Below, piece by piece: positions 36,046 to 46,936 of a stretch of 64,000 bases of DNA (positions are counted from its first letter, which is position 1; each line of letters begins with the position of its first letter). This DNA comes from Panorpa germanica (taxonomy: Eukaryota > Arthropoda > Insecta > Mecoptera > Panorpidae). Under the pieces are notes generated by a model. That model was not told the DNA's origin. It did not search any database and saw nothing but the letters and a program-made list of their open reading frames with translations. Made by a program: the position numbers and the translations under genes. The stretch covers positions 4,526,001-4,590,000 of the forward strand of contig OY783223.1 of NCBI GenBank assembly GCA_963678705.1, written 5' to 3'.

Positions 36046-36330
36046 ATTTGCAAAAGTATTATTTCAAATTTTCCAGTTTTTCCAGAATAATTTTTTCCAG
36101 GGAAATTCAGGGACATATTCACGGACGTAGAAAGTCTTAAAAATTCGTCCTTTACATAATATCAAAATTTAAAAAACTTTGTAGGCGCCGTTTAGAAGAT
36201 ACCATATAGATTTTGTTACCGGATATATATATAAATATATATATATATATAAATATCTATGAGTTCTTATGAGTTTTCCATGTTACATTGGAACATTACG
36301 AACATTATAATAGTAAGATTAGATAAAAAC
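36046..36330 (-). mobile_element. Helitron-beta-like internal segment flanking the array
   Basis: The stretch with CCAGTTTTTCCAGAATAATT, CAGGGAAATTCAGGGACAT and AAGTCTTAAAAATTCGTCC is a diverged copy of the interior of the elements at 14,539 and 63,386, in the same orientation. A (TA)n-rich run follows at 36,220-36,255. It suggests the double array lies inside a larger Helitron-like composite. Confidence 0.45.
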
Positions 36331-36860
36331 GAATTAACAATTGAAATAATAAACTTATAATGTCGTTTCTTTGATTTCAGGTAGGATAGTATGATTTAAG
36401 TTAAACAGTGCAATTATTATAATGTGTATGTAAATTACTAAAATAAAAGTCTTTGAATTCAGAAGCAACACATGAGTTTGATTACAATGTACAGTTCCTA
36501 AGAAAATTGTAGATATTATATATATACATATACAGTTTAATGGAACGCTGTTACCATTTTAAGGAACATATCTTCCACGAATTAAGCACCCGTTAGCTTA
36601 AGGGCTCATTATCATTCGGTTAGGGCCTAGCTCACGATCAGTACGCAAGCACGTTTTCGACGGATGTTTGTGTTTTGTTTTGCGGCGGAATTAACTTAAC
36701 GGATGTTGTAGTTACAGGATGTTGCAAAGCCTTGTGTTGTGTTACGAAACAAGTTGAAGTTTCTTAGTGAAAATGGAAAGCTGGAAAATCCCCTGTTGAT
36801 CACAACTAAATCCAAGCATTCGCATATAACAATCACAAGGAATTAAAACCCTAGATTTAG
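36331..36860. other. No supported feature
   Basis: No exon or bounded repeat is seen. The patch 36,580-36,760 is somewhat richer in GC, but I could not define splice sites or a frame. Confidence 0.35.
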
Positions 36861-36864
36861 TTAT

Positions 36865-37478
36865 AAACAGTTTGGGGGGATTTTCAAAACGATAAAAAAA
36901 TTAATATTTTCGATAATGTTTTTTGACGACACAGTTAATATATAATTATTTCTATAATTACTACATGATAAACTAACATTTAAAGAATACTTTGTGAAAT
37001 TTTCATAAATAAATATCAAGAAATTGGGCATTGACAGCGAATCTCCGCAGACGTCACAAAGAAAAGTAACATTGTGGTGCCACTCATAACTCATTCAAAA
37101 TTTCAAGTCAAAATACCGATTTTTATAAAAAAAATCAGACACTTTGTTATTTTAAAATACGTTAAAATTAAAAAATAAAATAAAACTCGACAGCGTTACC
37201 TGCGTATTTATGTACAGAAAGAGTGTGCAAAATTTTAAAAGAATCGGTCCAGTAGATTTTAAGCTAGAGAGGGCACTGACTCTGAAAAACCTCAGTGAGA
37301 AAAGACGCGTTTAAAAGTTTCAAAGTAACACGAAACCAGACCACACAGAGGTGAAAACTTAAAACTCTATATCTCCGACAGTTTTACCTCAATCAACTTC
37401 AAATTTTCACACAATAAACTTAATATGTTGTACAATAATATAATTAAAAAAAAGTTGAAACCTTACCCCGCCCCTTAA
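36865..37478. mobile_element. TTAA element (GGGCGGGG family), degraded copy
   Basis: The right end reads TTACCCCGCCCCTTAA (TTAA at 37,475-37,478), like the ends of the element at 46,937. The interior, around TGCAAAATTTTAAAAGAATC and GGTCCAGTAGATTTTAAG, matches 47,400-47,480 in that element. A short minus-strand frame near the left end is similar in both copies. The left inverted repeat is eroded and the TTAA there is lost. Confidence 0.5.
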
Positions 37479-38034
37479 ATATCTAGTCCGATACTGCGTG
37501 TAACGTCATTTTAAATTCAAATATATTTTTATATTAGTTGCTAGTGATTAATTTCAAATTCTAAAATTAATTCCGAGCCGTCTGTTTCTGGAGAAGTCTA
37601 CTGGAGTAACACAAATCGAATTATCTTTAACAGAGTTTTCCGATTTCAACAAAGTATGGCAGCCAGCCGTCTTGTCCCCCTTAATTTCACTAAGTGGTAG
37701 ACAACGAAGTAATTCAACTTTTTATTCCAAATGTAATTTTATAATTGAGTTTCTATAAAATATTCACGTTCGACTGATCTTTAGGTTACTGTGTTACTGG
37801 AAAAGTCCTAAAACCTATATATTTACAGCGATTTTACATAGAACGAAAGAGAAACAGAGAATAAAGTCTTCTGTGACAACAACTGAGATCACTATCTACA
37901 TGACATCATCGACATACATTGCAAGTAAAGTGGTTGAGAGCAGATAAGTAATAAAATCTGGTTGTAATTAACTTTGCAATGCTTTTCTGATGAATCTATA
38001 GTATTATTATTATTTCCCTGTAATGTTTTTACCA

Positions 38035-38375
38035 TTACATTCTTCCGCCTTCAATCATTAAATTACATATCATTGTGCTTGATTACAAACTCTCTACCCA
38101 TACTCACTCCTTCCAACAGAAACAATAAAAATACAAACAAAATTTAAACCTACTCTGATTCTATCTTCCTACTACTTTCTCTCCCGTTTCTACTCTACCC
38201 TTCCTTCTGTTTCATTGCTCCTTCTCTTTATCTCCGCCATCCACAGCCTCCCATTAATAACTGTGCAATATTCTATTCACTTTTTACTCTTTTCTCACAT
38301 CAATACTTAATGTGCTCCAGTGTTTCTATCTCTCTCCCGCATACCCTGCATATCCTTTTTAATCTATAGTAAATT
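38035..38375 (-). mobile_element. LINE family A 3' fragment
   Basis: The minus strand matches the 3' end of the copies at 4.5 and 10.4 kb (ATTACATATCATTGTGCTTG at the tail, then the GTAGAAACGGGAGAGAAAG region) and runs up to the finger region, where homology stops near 38,370. It is heavily truncated and frameshifted. Confidence 0.72.
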
Positions 38376-38629
38376 TAAAAGAATATTGAACAATATATAG
38401 AACAGAGTACGCAGCCACACCCACTCATGATTCATATTTATTGTGTAGATGCGTACTTATACTGACTGATCAATAAATAAGAAACTGAAAAAGAGCAAAA
38501 TGCTTGATTCTTACAATTATTAAACCATTGCGTGTTGCTTAACAATTTTATTCACGAAGTTTTAATAATTTATTGGTATGATTTATTTTCAAGAATCACA
38601 ACAGCTTTACGAGCTTATTTGTATAGTTT

Positions 38630-39012
38630 TTTTTTATATATAGTTTCTCGGGCTTCCTAGGCACGTAGCCTTTTATCGCCCCTAATATTGTTCTGCTTCT
38701 TTTTATACGTTATATAAAGACAACAAGAATGATCTATTCATGGCTACTGCAGTTATAAATTTCGGTTTCTCGGGGGTGTTAACAGGAAGCGTCTGCAAAG
38801 TCTGTAGCACCGCCCTTTGGAGTCCATTTCTTGCCATTGCTGTATTTTTACATTGCCACAGAATGTGGTCAGGGTCTGCCTCTTCTTCACCACATTCGCA
38901 TTTAGAGTTTGGAATGATTTTGTTTCTTGCTAGATGTTTCGGAGCTCCAGTATGATTCATTCTTAGTCTTGAGGTCATTGTTATTAATCTTCTTCGCCAT
39001 GTTAATTTGCTA
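38630..39012 (-). mobile_element. LINE family B 3' insertion with 14-bp target duplication
   Basis: A 91-codon minus-strand frame (38,703-38,978) gives the family B C-terminus: MTSRLRMNHTGAPKHLARN, then the finger CECGEEEADPDHILWQC, then KNTAMARNGLQRAVLQT. The insert is bounded by an exact TATTTGTATAGTTT duplication at 38,616-38,629 and 39,013-39,026. A small deletion removes several codons compared with the 12-kb copy (after LPVNT). This is the best-defined family B insertion, presumably young. Confidence 0.9.
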
Positions 39013-39026
39013 TATTTGTATAGTTT

Positions 39027-39678
39027 CCATTAAGCAAAATCAATCAAAAACCAACTTATAAATTAAAGGTTTTTCCAACGTTTTAAATAATTTATTTCTG
39101 TCTCAATAAAGTTTTCTTTAAGCTCTTCTTTCTTTTTAATCTTCTTCTACTTTTACTCATCTTCTCAGCAGTTAAGCTCTTCGTTTTTTTCGTTTACGCT
39201 TTAGGAACATGTTACAGAAGGATAGATACGTCTTGTTTCGCTGCCTGCTACTTTATTTCCCACATATACATATATATATTTGCTCCCCTTCCGTATCCCA
39301 TAACCCCACACAATCACATGCCGTCACGGCAAAATTCATCCGTCAGACACTATTATTGTTCTGCTACCCCTAAAATTTCTGAGAATTCATCCCTCGTCAA
39401 ATGTAATATGCATAAACGTGTATTATATATTTATATGTAGAATACTTTTTCATCAATTATTGCTGTGAATGTTTTGAAGAAAACTGTCCGGCACAATACA
39501 ATCACGGGAATTGTAACAATTCGTTTTGATTTACTGTGATAGGATTTTTTACTTTTATTTTTATGGTTCATAATGCTATAACACCACTAAATAAGTTGCA
39601 AAAAGGTTTTTAAAAAATAATTCGGGTCTCATCATCAATTTCATCATTTCCAATCACAAGTATCTACTATTTATAATG
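39027..39678. other. No supported feature
   Basis: AT-rich sequence without exon support or clear repeat partner. Confidence 0.4.
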
Positions 39679-40426
39679 TTAAGGAGGTACAGGACGTTAA
39701 CGTAAATGATGAAAACGTTGTGAAATTTGAAGGGTCGATACAAATAATTAAAATACATGCTGTCTCAAAATTTTAGAGACTTAGGGTTCATAGTTTTCTT
39801 TTTATACATGATTAAAAATAGTCATTTTTCATACAAATCATAATTTTTAGCTCAATTTCACCACATAATATAACTTTTAACTATTCAAAAATGGTGACAC
39901 GGCTTTCAAAAACTAGGTGTATATAAAAGAATCTTTTCTGTAACTATTGCAAAAAGAAAATTATCAAAAGGATACCTATATACGAAAATATTTAAATAAA
40001 ACCAGTAAGAAACAGTAAGTGTAGGTTATAAGCCGGCAACGTTGCAAATGCCAATTCGAGCGGAAAATTCAAAATCGGAATAAATGTTATATAAAATATA
40101 ACAATTTATTGTTCAAAGAACCAAATCACGCATGCGTCAACACATATAAATTTGCAGCGTTGCAAAATTTATTATTCCTTTTTCAAAATATTTAATTTAA
40201 ATTTAAATTGAATTAATATAAATTTGATATTAATTATAGGTAATTTTTCATATATTTAACTATTATATGCATAAAAAAATCATTTTTACAAGCAAAAAGC
40301 AGTTTAATAAGGAATTGAAAAATTCATTTTCAATATTTGCTCATCCGTCATGTACTTCGTATTTTGCATTTCGTATTACCGAGAGATAAACTTTTTGCAT
40401 TGACGGTACGTCCTGTACCTCCTTAA
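39679..40426 (+). mobile_element. TTAA element (GGAGGTACAGG family), complete
   Basis: The 748-bp element starts TTAAGGAGGTACAGGACGT and ends ACGTCCTGTACCTCCTTAA, so about 15 bp of terminal inverted repeat sit inside a TTAA duplication. TTAA targets are characteristic of piggyBac and Kolobok transposons; I cannot tell which. The interior matches the truncated copy at 17,715. It carries no transposase frame. Confidence 0.82.
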
Positions 40427-41585
40427 CAGTGTATAGTAATATAATTTATATTATATTATGCTTTACGTTAGATTGTTTATGTTCATGTATCAACAATCGC
40501 TATGGGACATTTTAATTAACCAGCTTACTAAGTTATAATTTCACAAATTTAAATAAAATAAAATAATAGAGCAACCAACATATTTACAAACCCCTAAATG
40601 TTATAAGGGTTGCCAGGAACTTAACCAGATTCAAGGAACCGAGATTCCACATCCCTTATTTATTCCCTGCGGTTAACAGGCTATCTATTTCAAGTAACCA
40701 ACGTGTAAAAGTGAAGCAATTCGAAACAAAAGGGTAAAATAGAGATAGGAATCCAACCCTTAAGGGAAGTGAAGTGTAGAGAGGGTTTCAGGATTGGAAA
40801 TACGAACCCTATGACCTGGAGGACAACACAATGTCAATGTTTGAGAGATGTTTGTAAATGGACCCCCTTTAAAGTTTTAAAAGTTTCAAAACTTTAAGTT
40901 TTCAAAAATATGAGCTTTCGAAGGACAACATAAGTAGGTTTATGTAGAGCTTTATGGATTAGTGGCTTGTGTTTTGTGTTTTGTGGTTTAACCACGTACT
41001 TGTGAGTGCGCTGATGCTTGCGAGTTGAATTATTGGTCCTGTTTGGACAGTACGTTTATTCGGTGAGCTTTATCGAGAGCTTTTACAAACAACACCGTGT
41101 TGTTCATGAGGGCCATGTTTGACATGATGTTTAGTATAATAGTAGTTTGATTATTATTTCAATTATGATGAAATTACTATTATATATATTTATAAAGGGC
41201 TGTTGGTGGGCTTCTGGCTTGAGCACGCAAGTTTGGAAATAATAAATGTATTTATAACAATAAGTAGAGGTACATAAATTTAATTTTTAAATAATTCTTA
41301 ACAATATATTCATGATAAAGAAGATAGACCACGATATTTATAATAATTATGTTCTCCTGTCCAAATTTTAACAAATTCTTTCACAACTCAAATAAAAATA
41401 AACAACTGAACCAATTTTTCGTCACTATTAGCTGGATTCACAATTTGACAATCAGCTGTCGAACGGTATTTGTGCACACAGTACCAAAAATCTCCTAGAA
41501 AAAAGCACTTTTATTTTTTCCAGAATATTTTAATTTTCTGGGCAAATTTTCTCGTAAAACAACCAGCATTTAATTTTTATTTATT
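40427..41585. other. No supported feature
   Basis: The patch 40,640-41,110 is less AT-rich but shows no frame with splice sites. No repeat partner was noticed. Confidence 0.35.
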
Positions 41586-41760
41586 TTTTATGTAAGTATA
41601 TATAATGTTACATACTAAATATACATCGTTCGCGTTTATTTAATGACAATATAACAGAATTATGTTAAATTTCGATAAACAATCAAACATAACGTTAGAT
41701 AAATAATATTACGTTAAATAATACATTTTTAACATTTACATTTTGGTTTACATTTTGTGT
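41586..41760 (+). repeat. Dispersed repeat R, copy 1
   Basis: The block with TATATAATGTTACATACTAA and TTTATTTAATGACAATATAA followed by CAGAATTATGTTAAATTTCG recurs at 44,290-44,540 (same strand), 47,945-48,110 (opposite strand) and, in part, 62,600-62,705. Ends and class are unknown. Confidence 0.5.
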
Positions 41761-41848
41761 TTAGAGGATATATATAATAAGCATTGTAAAGCTTAAACAA
41801 GAACTTAATAATATAAATCCAATACCAAGACCTTCACATTATATACAG

Positions 41849-42017
41849 AAGAAGAAGAAGAAGAAGTGGATTTTCTTGAGAAAACAACAAAAGCTTAGAT
41901 TGTCGCCGTGAACTTTCGTGTCTTATAATAACATATCCCTTATTAAATAAACTTAACCAAACTTAACAGGAAAACAAACAAGAAAGGGAAAGAAAACAAT
42001 CACTACAGAAAGCTCAT

Positions 42018-42091
<74 letters not shown>
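41849..42091. repeat. Microsatellites (GAA)n and (CA)n-(TA)n
   Basis: A short (GAA)n tract lies at 41,849-41,867. At 42,017-42,091 a (CA)n run passes into an uninterrupted (TA)n run of about 28 repeats. The minus-strand frame across it is a translation of the simple repeat, not a gene. Confidence 0.9.
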
Positions 42092-42094
<3 letters not shown>

Positions 42095-42433
42095 GGATTC
42101 ATTCTCTTAAAAGTTAAAATTCTCTTAATAGTAAAAAGTATTTTATTACATAGTGAAACATCTGCCTTCTTTGTCTTTAGTGGAATAATTATAACTACAC
42201 AAGTCATTTTATATATCTTTGACTAACTGGTAAACTGTCGTATAAACTACGAAACTATCCACTTACTATCATAGTTTTTTCCTTAAAAAACTATTCATTA
42301 TTTACGTCATATGCAAACCGGTGAAGAGGAGGTGTACATGTTGCATTTGCTACCCGTACAAGTGCCCCGCTTTCAAGCTAGCAAGTACGCATACGTTCTT
42401 AACTACATATTACACTATTTAACCGTAATTCAC

Positions 42434-43089
42434 ACTCACTGTTTTGATATTTAGTTGACGTTTTTATTTCATATTTTAATCTAGATTTCAGGTTTTCAGA
42501 ATAGCCATTCCTTGTCACATTCGTGTTTTAATTTGAGTTTTAGTTAGTTTAGTTGATGCGCATGCGTCATTAGTTTATTTATAAATTTTGACAGTTTGGC
42601 AGTTGGACAAAATTGTGTGTGGAATAATTACAATGACTATTAATAATAACAATTACTTATAGAAATTGTTTTTACTTCTTTATTTTTGACAAACTGATAT
42701 TGAACTTCTTTAAAAATAAATCCTACTGCACTTTGACAGATTGTCACATTTTGGAGGTTATAATATAATATAGTTTTTGTTAATTTAGTAAATTTTATTA
42801 GGAATTGTTATTATTTAAATTGTCAATTCCTTTTTATCTAATTTTATAATAACATAACATTATGCACAGTGAGTTCTGTCAGCTCTTACTCGTCCCACCA
42901 CACACACTACAATGATAGTAGCTATAACTAATATATCCCGTTAGCTCATCTGACCAGAAAGCAATTTTAATATTTCTGGTCAGTGTTACCAACTGAAGAA
43001 ATATAATTTCGCAAAAATGGCGCAGAGAATGATTTAAATTAAATACAAAATTAAAAATTAAATTAAAACAGTGAATGGGAATGATACAA
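42434..43089 (+). mobile_element. ATTCCCATTCA TIR element, copy 3
   Basis: It starts TCACTGTTTTGATATTTAG and ends CAGTGAATGGGAATGATAC. The interior follows copy 2 from TTTTAATCTAGATTTCAGG to about 42,795. It then contains about 230 bp of unrelated sequence before the right end returns near 43,045. The extra piece may be an internal segment lost from the other copies, or an insertion. Confidence 0.65.
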
Positions 43090-43346
43090 AAGTTCACCTT
43101 TTCTAAAACGACGTAGCTCGGGGGTTTTTGGAATCTTGGGCTATAACATATTTTAAGTGTATTTTACATTTATTTAATGATGTTGTAAATAGAATTATGT
43201 AAAACATTGGTAAATGCGTTATATTCTCAAGAACTGCATACGTAAGTTGCTTTTCGCTCTCTCCATATCCTGCAGAATATAGGTGACAACATTTTCTCAT
43301 CCTAGTTTTTACAAATTTGAATATAAGAAGGATATTGAGTACTCAC

Positions 43347-43547
43347 CTTTCGCCGTCATCATTGAAGGCGTAATCCCCCAGGATCAAGTCCCTCAGTCTG
43401 TATCTCGGTGGTAGAGGATGACACTCTCTCTCTTCGACACCCTCTTCAGGAAGTACGACCCCCGTCACTCCAGGGCCCCTGCCGGCCAAACGGTACTCCG
43501 CTGCCCTTCGAGGGCGCGGAGATTTCCCCAGTACCCACAGTGTGATA
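43347..43547 (-). CDS. Isolated GC-rich coding exon, gene unidentified
   Basis: On the minus strand this 201-bp segment has one frame open throughout, while the other two carry stops. It ends at a strong donor (GCGAAAG then GTGAGTACTC, boundary at 43,347). The left boundary is taken as ACTAG then TATCAC; GTAG six bases upstream is an alternative. The translation runs from TLWVLGKSPRPRRAAEYRL through GVTGVVLPEE and HPLPPRYRLRDLILGDYAF to NDDGER. It is rich in charged residues, with no transposon motif. GC content is far above the surroundings, as in conserved exons of otherwise AT-rich insect genomes. I do not recognise the family. It contains no ATG, so it would be internal, with the rest of the gene in distant exons on either side. 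Confidence 0.55.
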
Positions 43548-44289
43548 CTAGTACTACACGTGAGTTAATCCTTTTTTAGTGGGCCTTGGTGAGGACGTCG
43601 GTAATTATTACCATGTGGGGAAGGGGACAAATTGACTGACTTCTAAGCTTATTAAATATTCATTAACTTTGTAATTTATTATATATCACACATGTATTAA
43701 CAATTACACTGTTACTTTTTATTTTAAACTTTTTTTATAAGTTCCTGTTTTTCAGTTCACAAAATTGTTAAGTATCTTTCATATTTTTCTTTTTCTTTTA
43801 TCGATTTAACTTCCAAAATAGTTTTCAGTGATTGTGAATTCCTGAAAGTTAAAAATAAGATTTGTTATAACTTTTTTAGCAATCAATATTTCTTGTTATT
43901 TGAGTGGCAAGTTTGTAATAAAAGGGTCAAACTTTTATGGTGGTAAAATGTAATTTTTAAAGCAAATTTCTTTGAAAGCAATGAATGCTTTGTTTTAAAG
44001 ATAGGAGCAGTCGCACACTGGAGGAGAAGAATTAAATTTATTCCATGACTGGTATTTTAAAAAACTCACAAAATAATAAACAAATTTTAAAATTAAAAAA
44101 TATTATATGACACCTATTTGTCTTATGTTAGAATTGAAATGAAAACTTCTACATTTGCGACAAATTTGTCTTGAGACAGTAATATTTGTAGTATGAGACC
44201 GCCCTAATAAATAAATAGTTCAATCAGGGCTTAAATATGGTTTCTAGACAGTTGCATGTATTTAAGGTTTATTTAACATAAACAAGTTT

Positions 44290-44540
44290 ACCTTTTACTT
44301 AACATTGTTTAAGTTAATATAATATCAGGTTACATCATAAAAGTAATTTTTTGTGACGCTAATATGAATTGTTAAGCAAAATTATATAGTGTTACATATT
44401 AAAGTAATATATTACTGTAAAAGTTTTAATGTCTTTTGCATTTATTTAATGACAATGTAACAGAATTTTATTAAAGTTCGGTAATAAATATATGTAACAT
44501 TAGGTAAAAAATATTACATAAAATAACACATGAATTTACG
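44290..44540 (+). repeat. Dispersed repeat R, copy 2
   Basis: The longest copy of the family: AAATTATATAGTGTTACATA, AAAAGTTTTAATGTCTTTTG, TTTATTTAATGACAATGTAA and AAGTTCGGTAATAAATATA in order. No frame and no clear terminal repeats. Confidence 0.55.
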
Positions 44541-45391
44541 TTTCGTGCTTAACGGGTTATGTGTAACAATGGAAGCCAACTGATAAACTTTTTCACAAAT
44601 TTTACTTTAAATTTATACTGAAACACAATGGACGATAGCCCAGGCTACTGTGTCTTTGGGTTCTATCTCAGGACCACAGATATATTTTCTGGCTTTGGTT
44701 GTTATCAAGTTAAATTGATTGTGTAAATTACTTATCAGAAATAGACTGACATTAAATAAACTAAATGAAAAAATAATAATATTTACTGGAGTTGACTTAG
44801 TTTTTTATGTAGACTTGCACATTGATAAATATTTCGCCGAATTGAATAATTTTCCATTAGTACGTGAAACAACACTATGATTTTAACAACACACTTATAT
44901 TCTAATACGTAATTAATTAAAGAAATCAATATAATACGAAAATTTGTTTAAAATATTTTTATTTAACTTGCTTTTGATTTCTTGCCAGCGGTTGGTGTTA
45001 GGGAACTGTTCTGCGAGGCGTCTGTTGGACCAGCCGCAGAAAATATTAAGGCAATACGATATTAAAAACAACAAACAAAACCAAGTTAAACAATTACAAA
45101 ACTGAAATAAATAAATAATTGTTTTAACAATAGAATTACAATTGATTAGTTACTTCAAAACAAATTTTAGTTACTTCAAATTTAATTGCCGCCAAAAATG
45201 GGTATGGTAATGGTAAGAAAAAGGCGGCAAAGTAGGACTAAACTTTTAAAAGAGGCTCTTTAAGTGCTGTACCTCCATAAGTCGGTGAAAATGACCCAAC
45301 AATTGAAATCGTCATAAAACAATATAGAAAAAAATATTTAATGGTTTTTATACCATAACGTTTACGAAATATATTTCTATATATAGGGTTA
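44541..45391. other. No supported gene
   Basis: A GC-richer patch at 44,990-45,045 has a good acceptor-like pyrimidine tract on its left (TTTTGATTTCTTGCCAG). On the minus strand it gives a short open stretch (RRLAEQFPNTNRWQE) but no donor that would close an exon. It could equally be transposon debris. Confidence 0.3.
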
Positions 45392-45800
45392 TTTTATGGA
45401 TGTTGCAATAGGAGTGGTCATTTTACGGATGTTTCAACAAGAGAAATCATTTAATTAATGTTGCAATAAGAGCGGTCCTTTTATTGATGTAGCAATAAGA
45501 GCGGTCATTTTATGGATGTTGCAACAAGAGCGATTATTTTATTGATGTTAAAATAGGAGCGGTCCTTTTATGGATGTTGCAATAAGAGCGGTCTTTTTAT
45601 GGATGTTGCAACAAGATCGATTATTTTATTGATGTTAAAATAAAAGCGATCCTTTTATGGATGTTGCAATAAGAGCGGTCTTTTTATGGATGTTGCAACA
45701 AGATCGATTATTTTATTGATGTTAAAATAGGAGCGGTCCTTTTATGGATGTTGCAATAAGAGCGGTCTTTTTATAGATGTTGCAACAAAACAGTAATTTT
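45392..45800 (+). repeat. 29-bp minisatellite with 87-bp higher-order repeat
   Basis: The basic unit is TTTTATGGATGTTGCAATAA followed by GAGCGGTCC, about 29 bp. From 45,540 on, three unit variants (one with GTTGCAATAAGAGCGGTC, one with GTTGCAACAAGATCGATTA, one with GATGTTAAAATAGGAGCGG) repeat as a trimer. The GATGTTAAAA landmark falls at 45,544, 45,631 and 45,718, exactly 87 bp apart. No spacers and no palindromic unit, so it is not a CRISPR. Confidence 0.92.
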
Positions 45801-46936
45801 AAATCAATATATAAACGCAATATATCTGTGATATTTGGCAGATCTTGTGTTTCATCCATAAATGACCGGTCTTCTAGAAAGACTCTGTATGACTAATAGA
45901 AGGTATATGCATCCTGCTCTCTCTTGCATGCTACCGGCCCTGAATTACAAACAAGGTACGGCTAATATTTGTACAGGTATTTTAATAATGAATAGTTCTT
46001 GTTGGAAAGTGCCAGGAAAAGGAAATAGCTCAATCAATTAGTATTCAAAATATGTACCATGCACTAGTTTAGTTAACATTATAAAGTTATTAATCACTAG
46101 GAAGCCGTCGGAAGTCATTTTCGTTTCAGATCCGGCTGATCGTTCACCAGGTACTGGCACCAATCACCACCCAACTTCTACCTCACGTTCGCACCTAATA
46201 TTTTTTTCATATAAACATTTAATTACGTAATATGATGGAAAATCGATAATTCACGTCGAGTCAACGTGTTAGTCGTATGGTAATACCCGGAGCCATGAGC
46301 CGGAGGACCGTCTGGAGCAGGGGCGCGAGACCTATGTGATTTAAAGTGAGAAAACCGTTTCAATTTAGTCTTCAATGAATGAGTCCAAAACTGTCATGAA
46401 ATCTTAAAAAGTTTCTTACACATATTTTAATTTCTATTTTTTTTTTTTTTTTTGTAATTAATTCAGCAATGTTTATATAATGTAGAATAGGCCAATGACC
46501 CATGCCATAGTCCAAGAATACAATAATTTGGTTTTGTGGAGTTTTTCTTTTTAATCTATGAAATATTTTCTAAGGATTCATTAAACCCTAAGCTAGCTGC
46601 TTTGGACGATCACTTCCTTAATGTTTGGCATTACCAAATTAAGATGGAAGCTGTCATTGGTAATATACCAAAATGCGTCAGTAATTATGCAAAGATATTT
46701 TGACTGGAATCTTTAGAGGATTTCTATATTCGAATTGTCAAATGTGGGCCATAATTTCAACTATTAGAAATTGGCTGGTTTAGGGGGTGACAAGCAGCCC
46801 CTTTGCGCAACAATCCAACTAGAAAAAGTCATTACTATAAATGTATTTGAAATTCCACTTGAATTACTGCGTATATCTTTTAAGGCATTCATGTACCTTA
46901 GTATATCATCATTAATATTTGTTATCTTTGCGCTAG
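45801..46936. other. No supported gene
   Basis: A GC-richer patch at 46,090-46,330 was read on both strands without finding an exon bounded by splice sites. A poly-T run lies at 46,436-46,455. Confidence 0.35.

Noticed and set aside
41953-42207. 84-codon minus-strand open frame
   Set aside because: Most of it is a translation of the (TA)n/(CA)n microsatellite (alternating Ile-Tyr).
44985-45045. Possible exon with good acceptor
   Set aside because: No donor closes the exon on the plus strand, and the minus-strand frame is too short to separate from transposon debris.
45392-45800. Regular short repeats that might suggest a CRISPR array
   Set aside because: Units follow each other without unique spacers and vary in a periodic trimer pattern, so it is a minisatellite in a eukaryotic genome.
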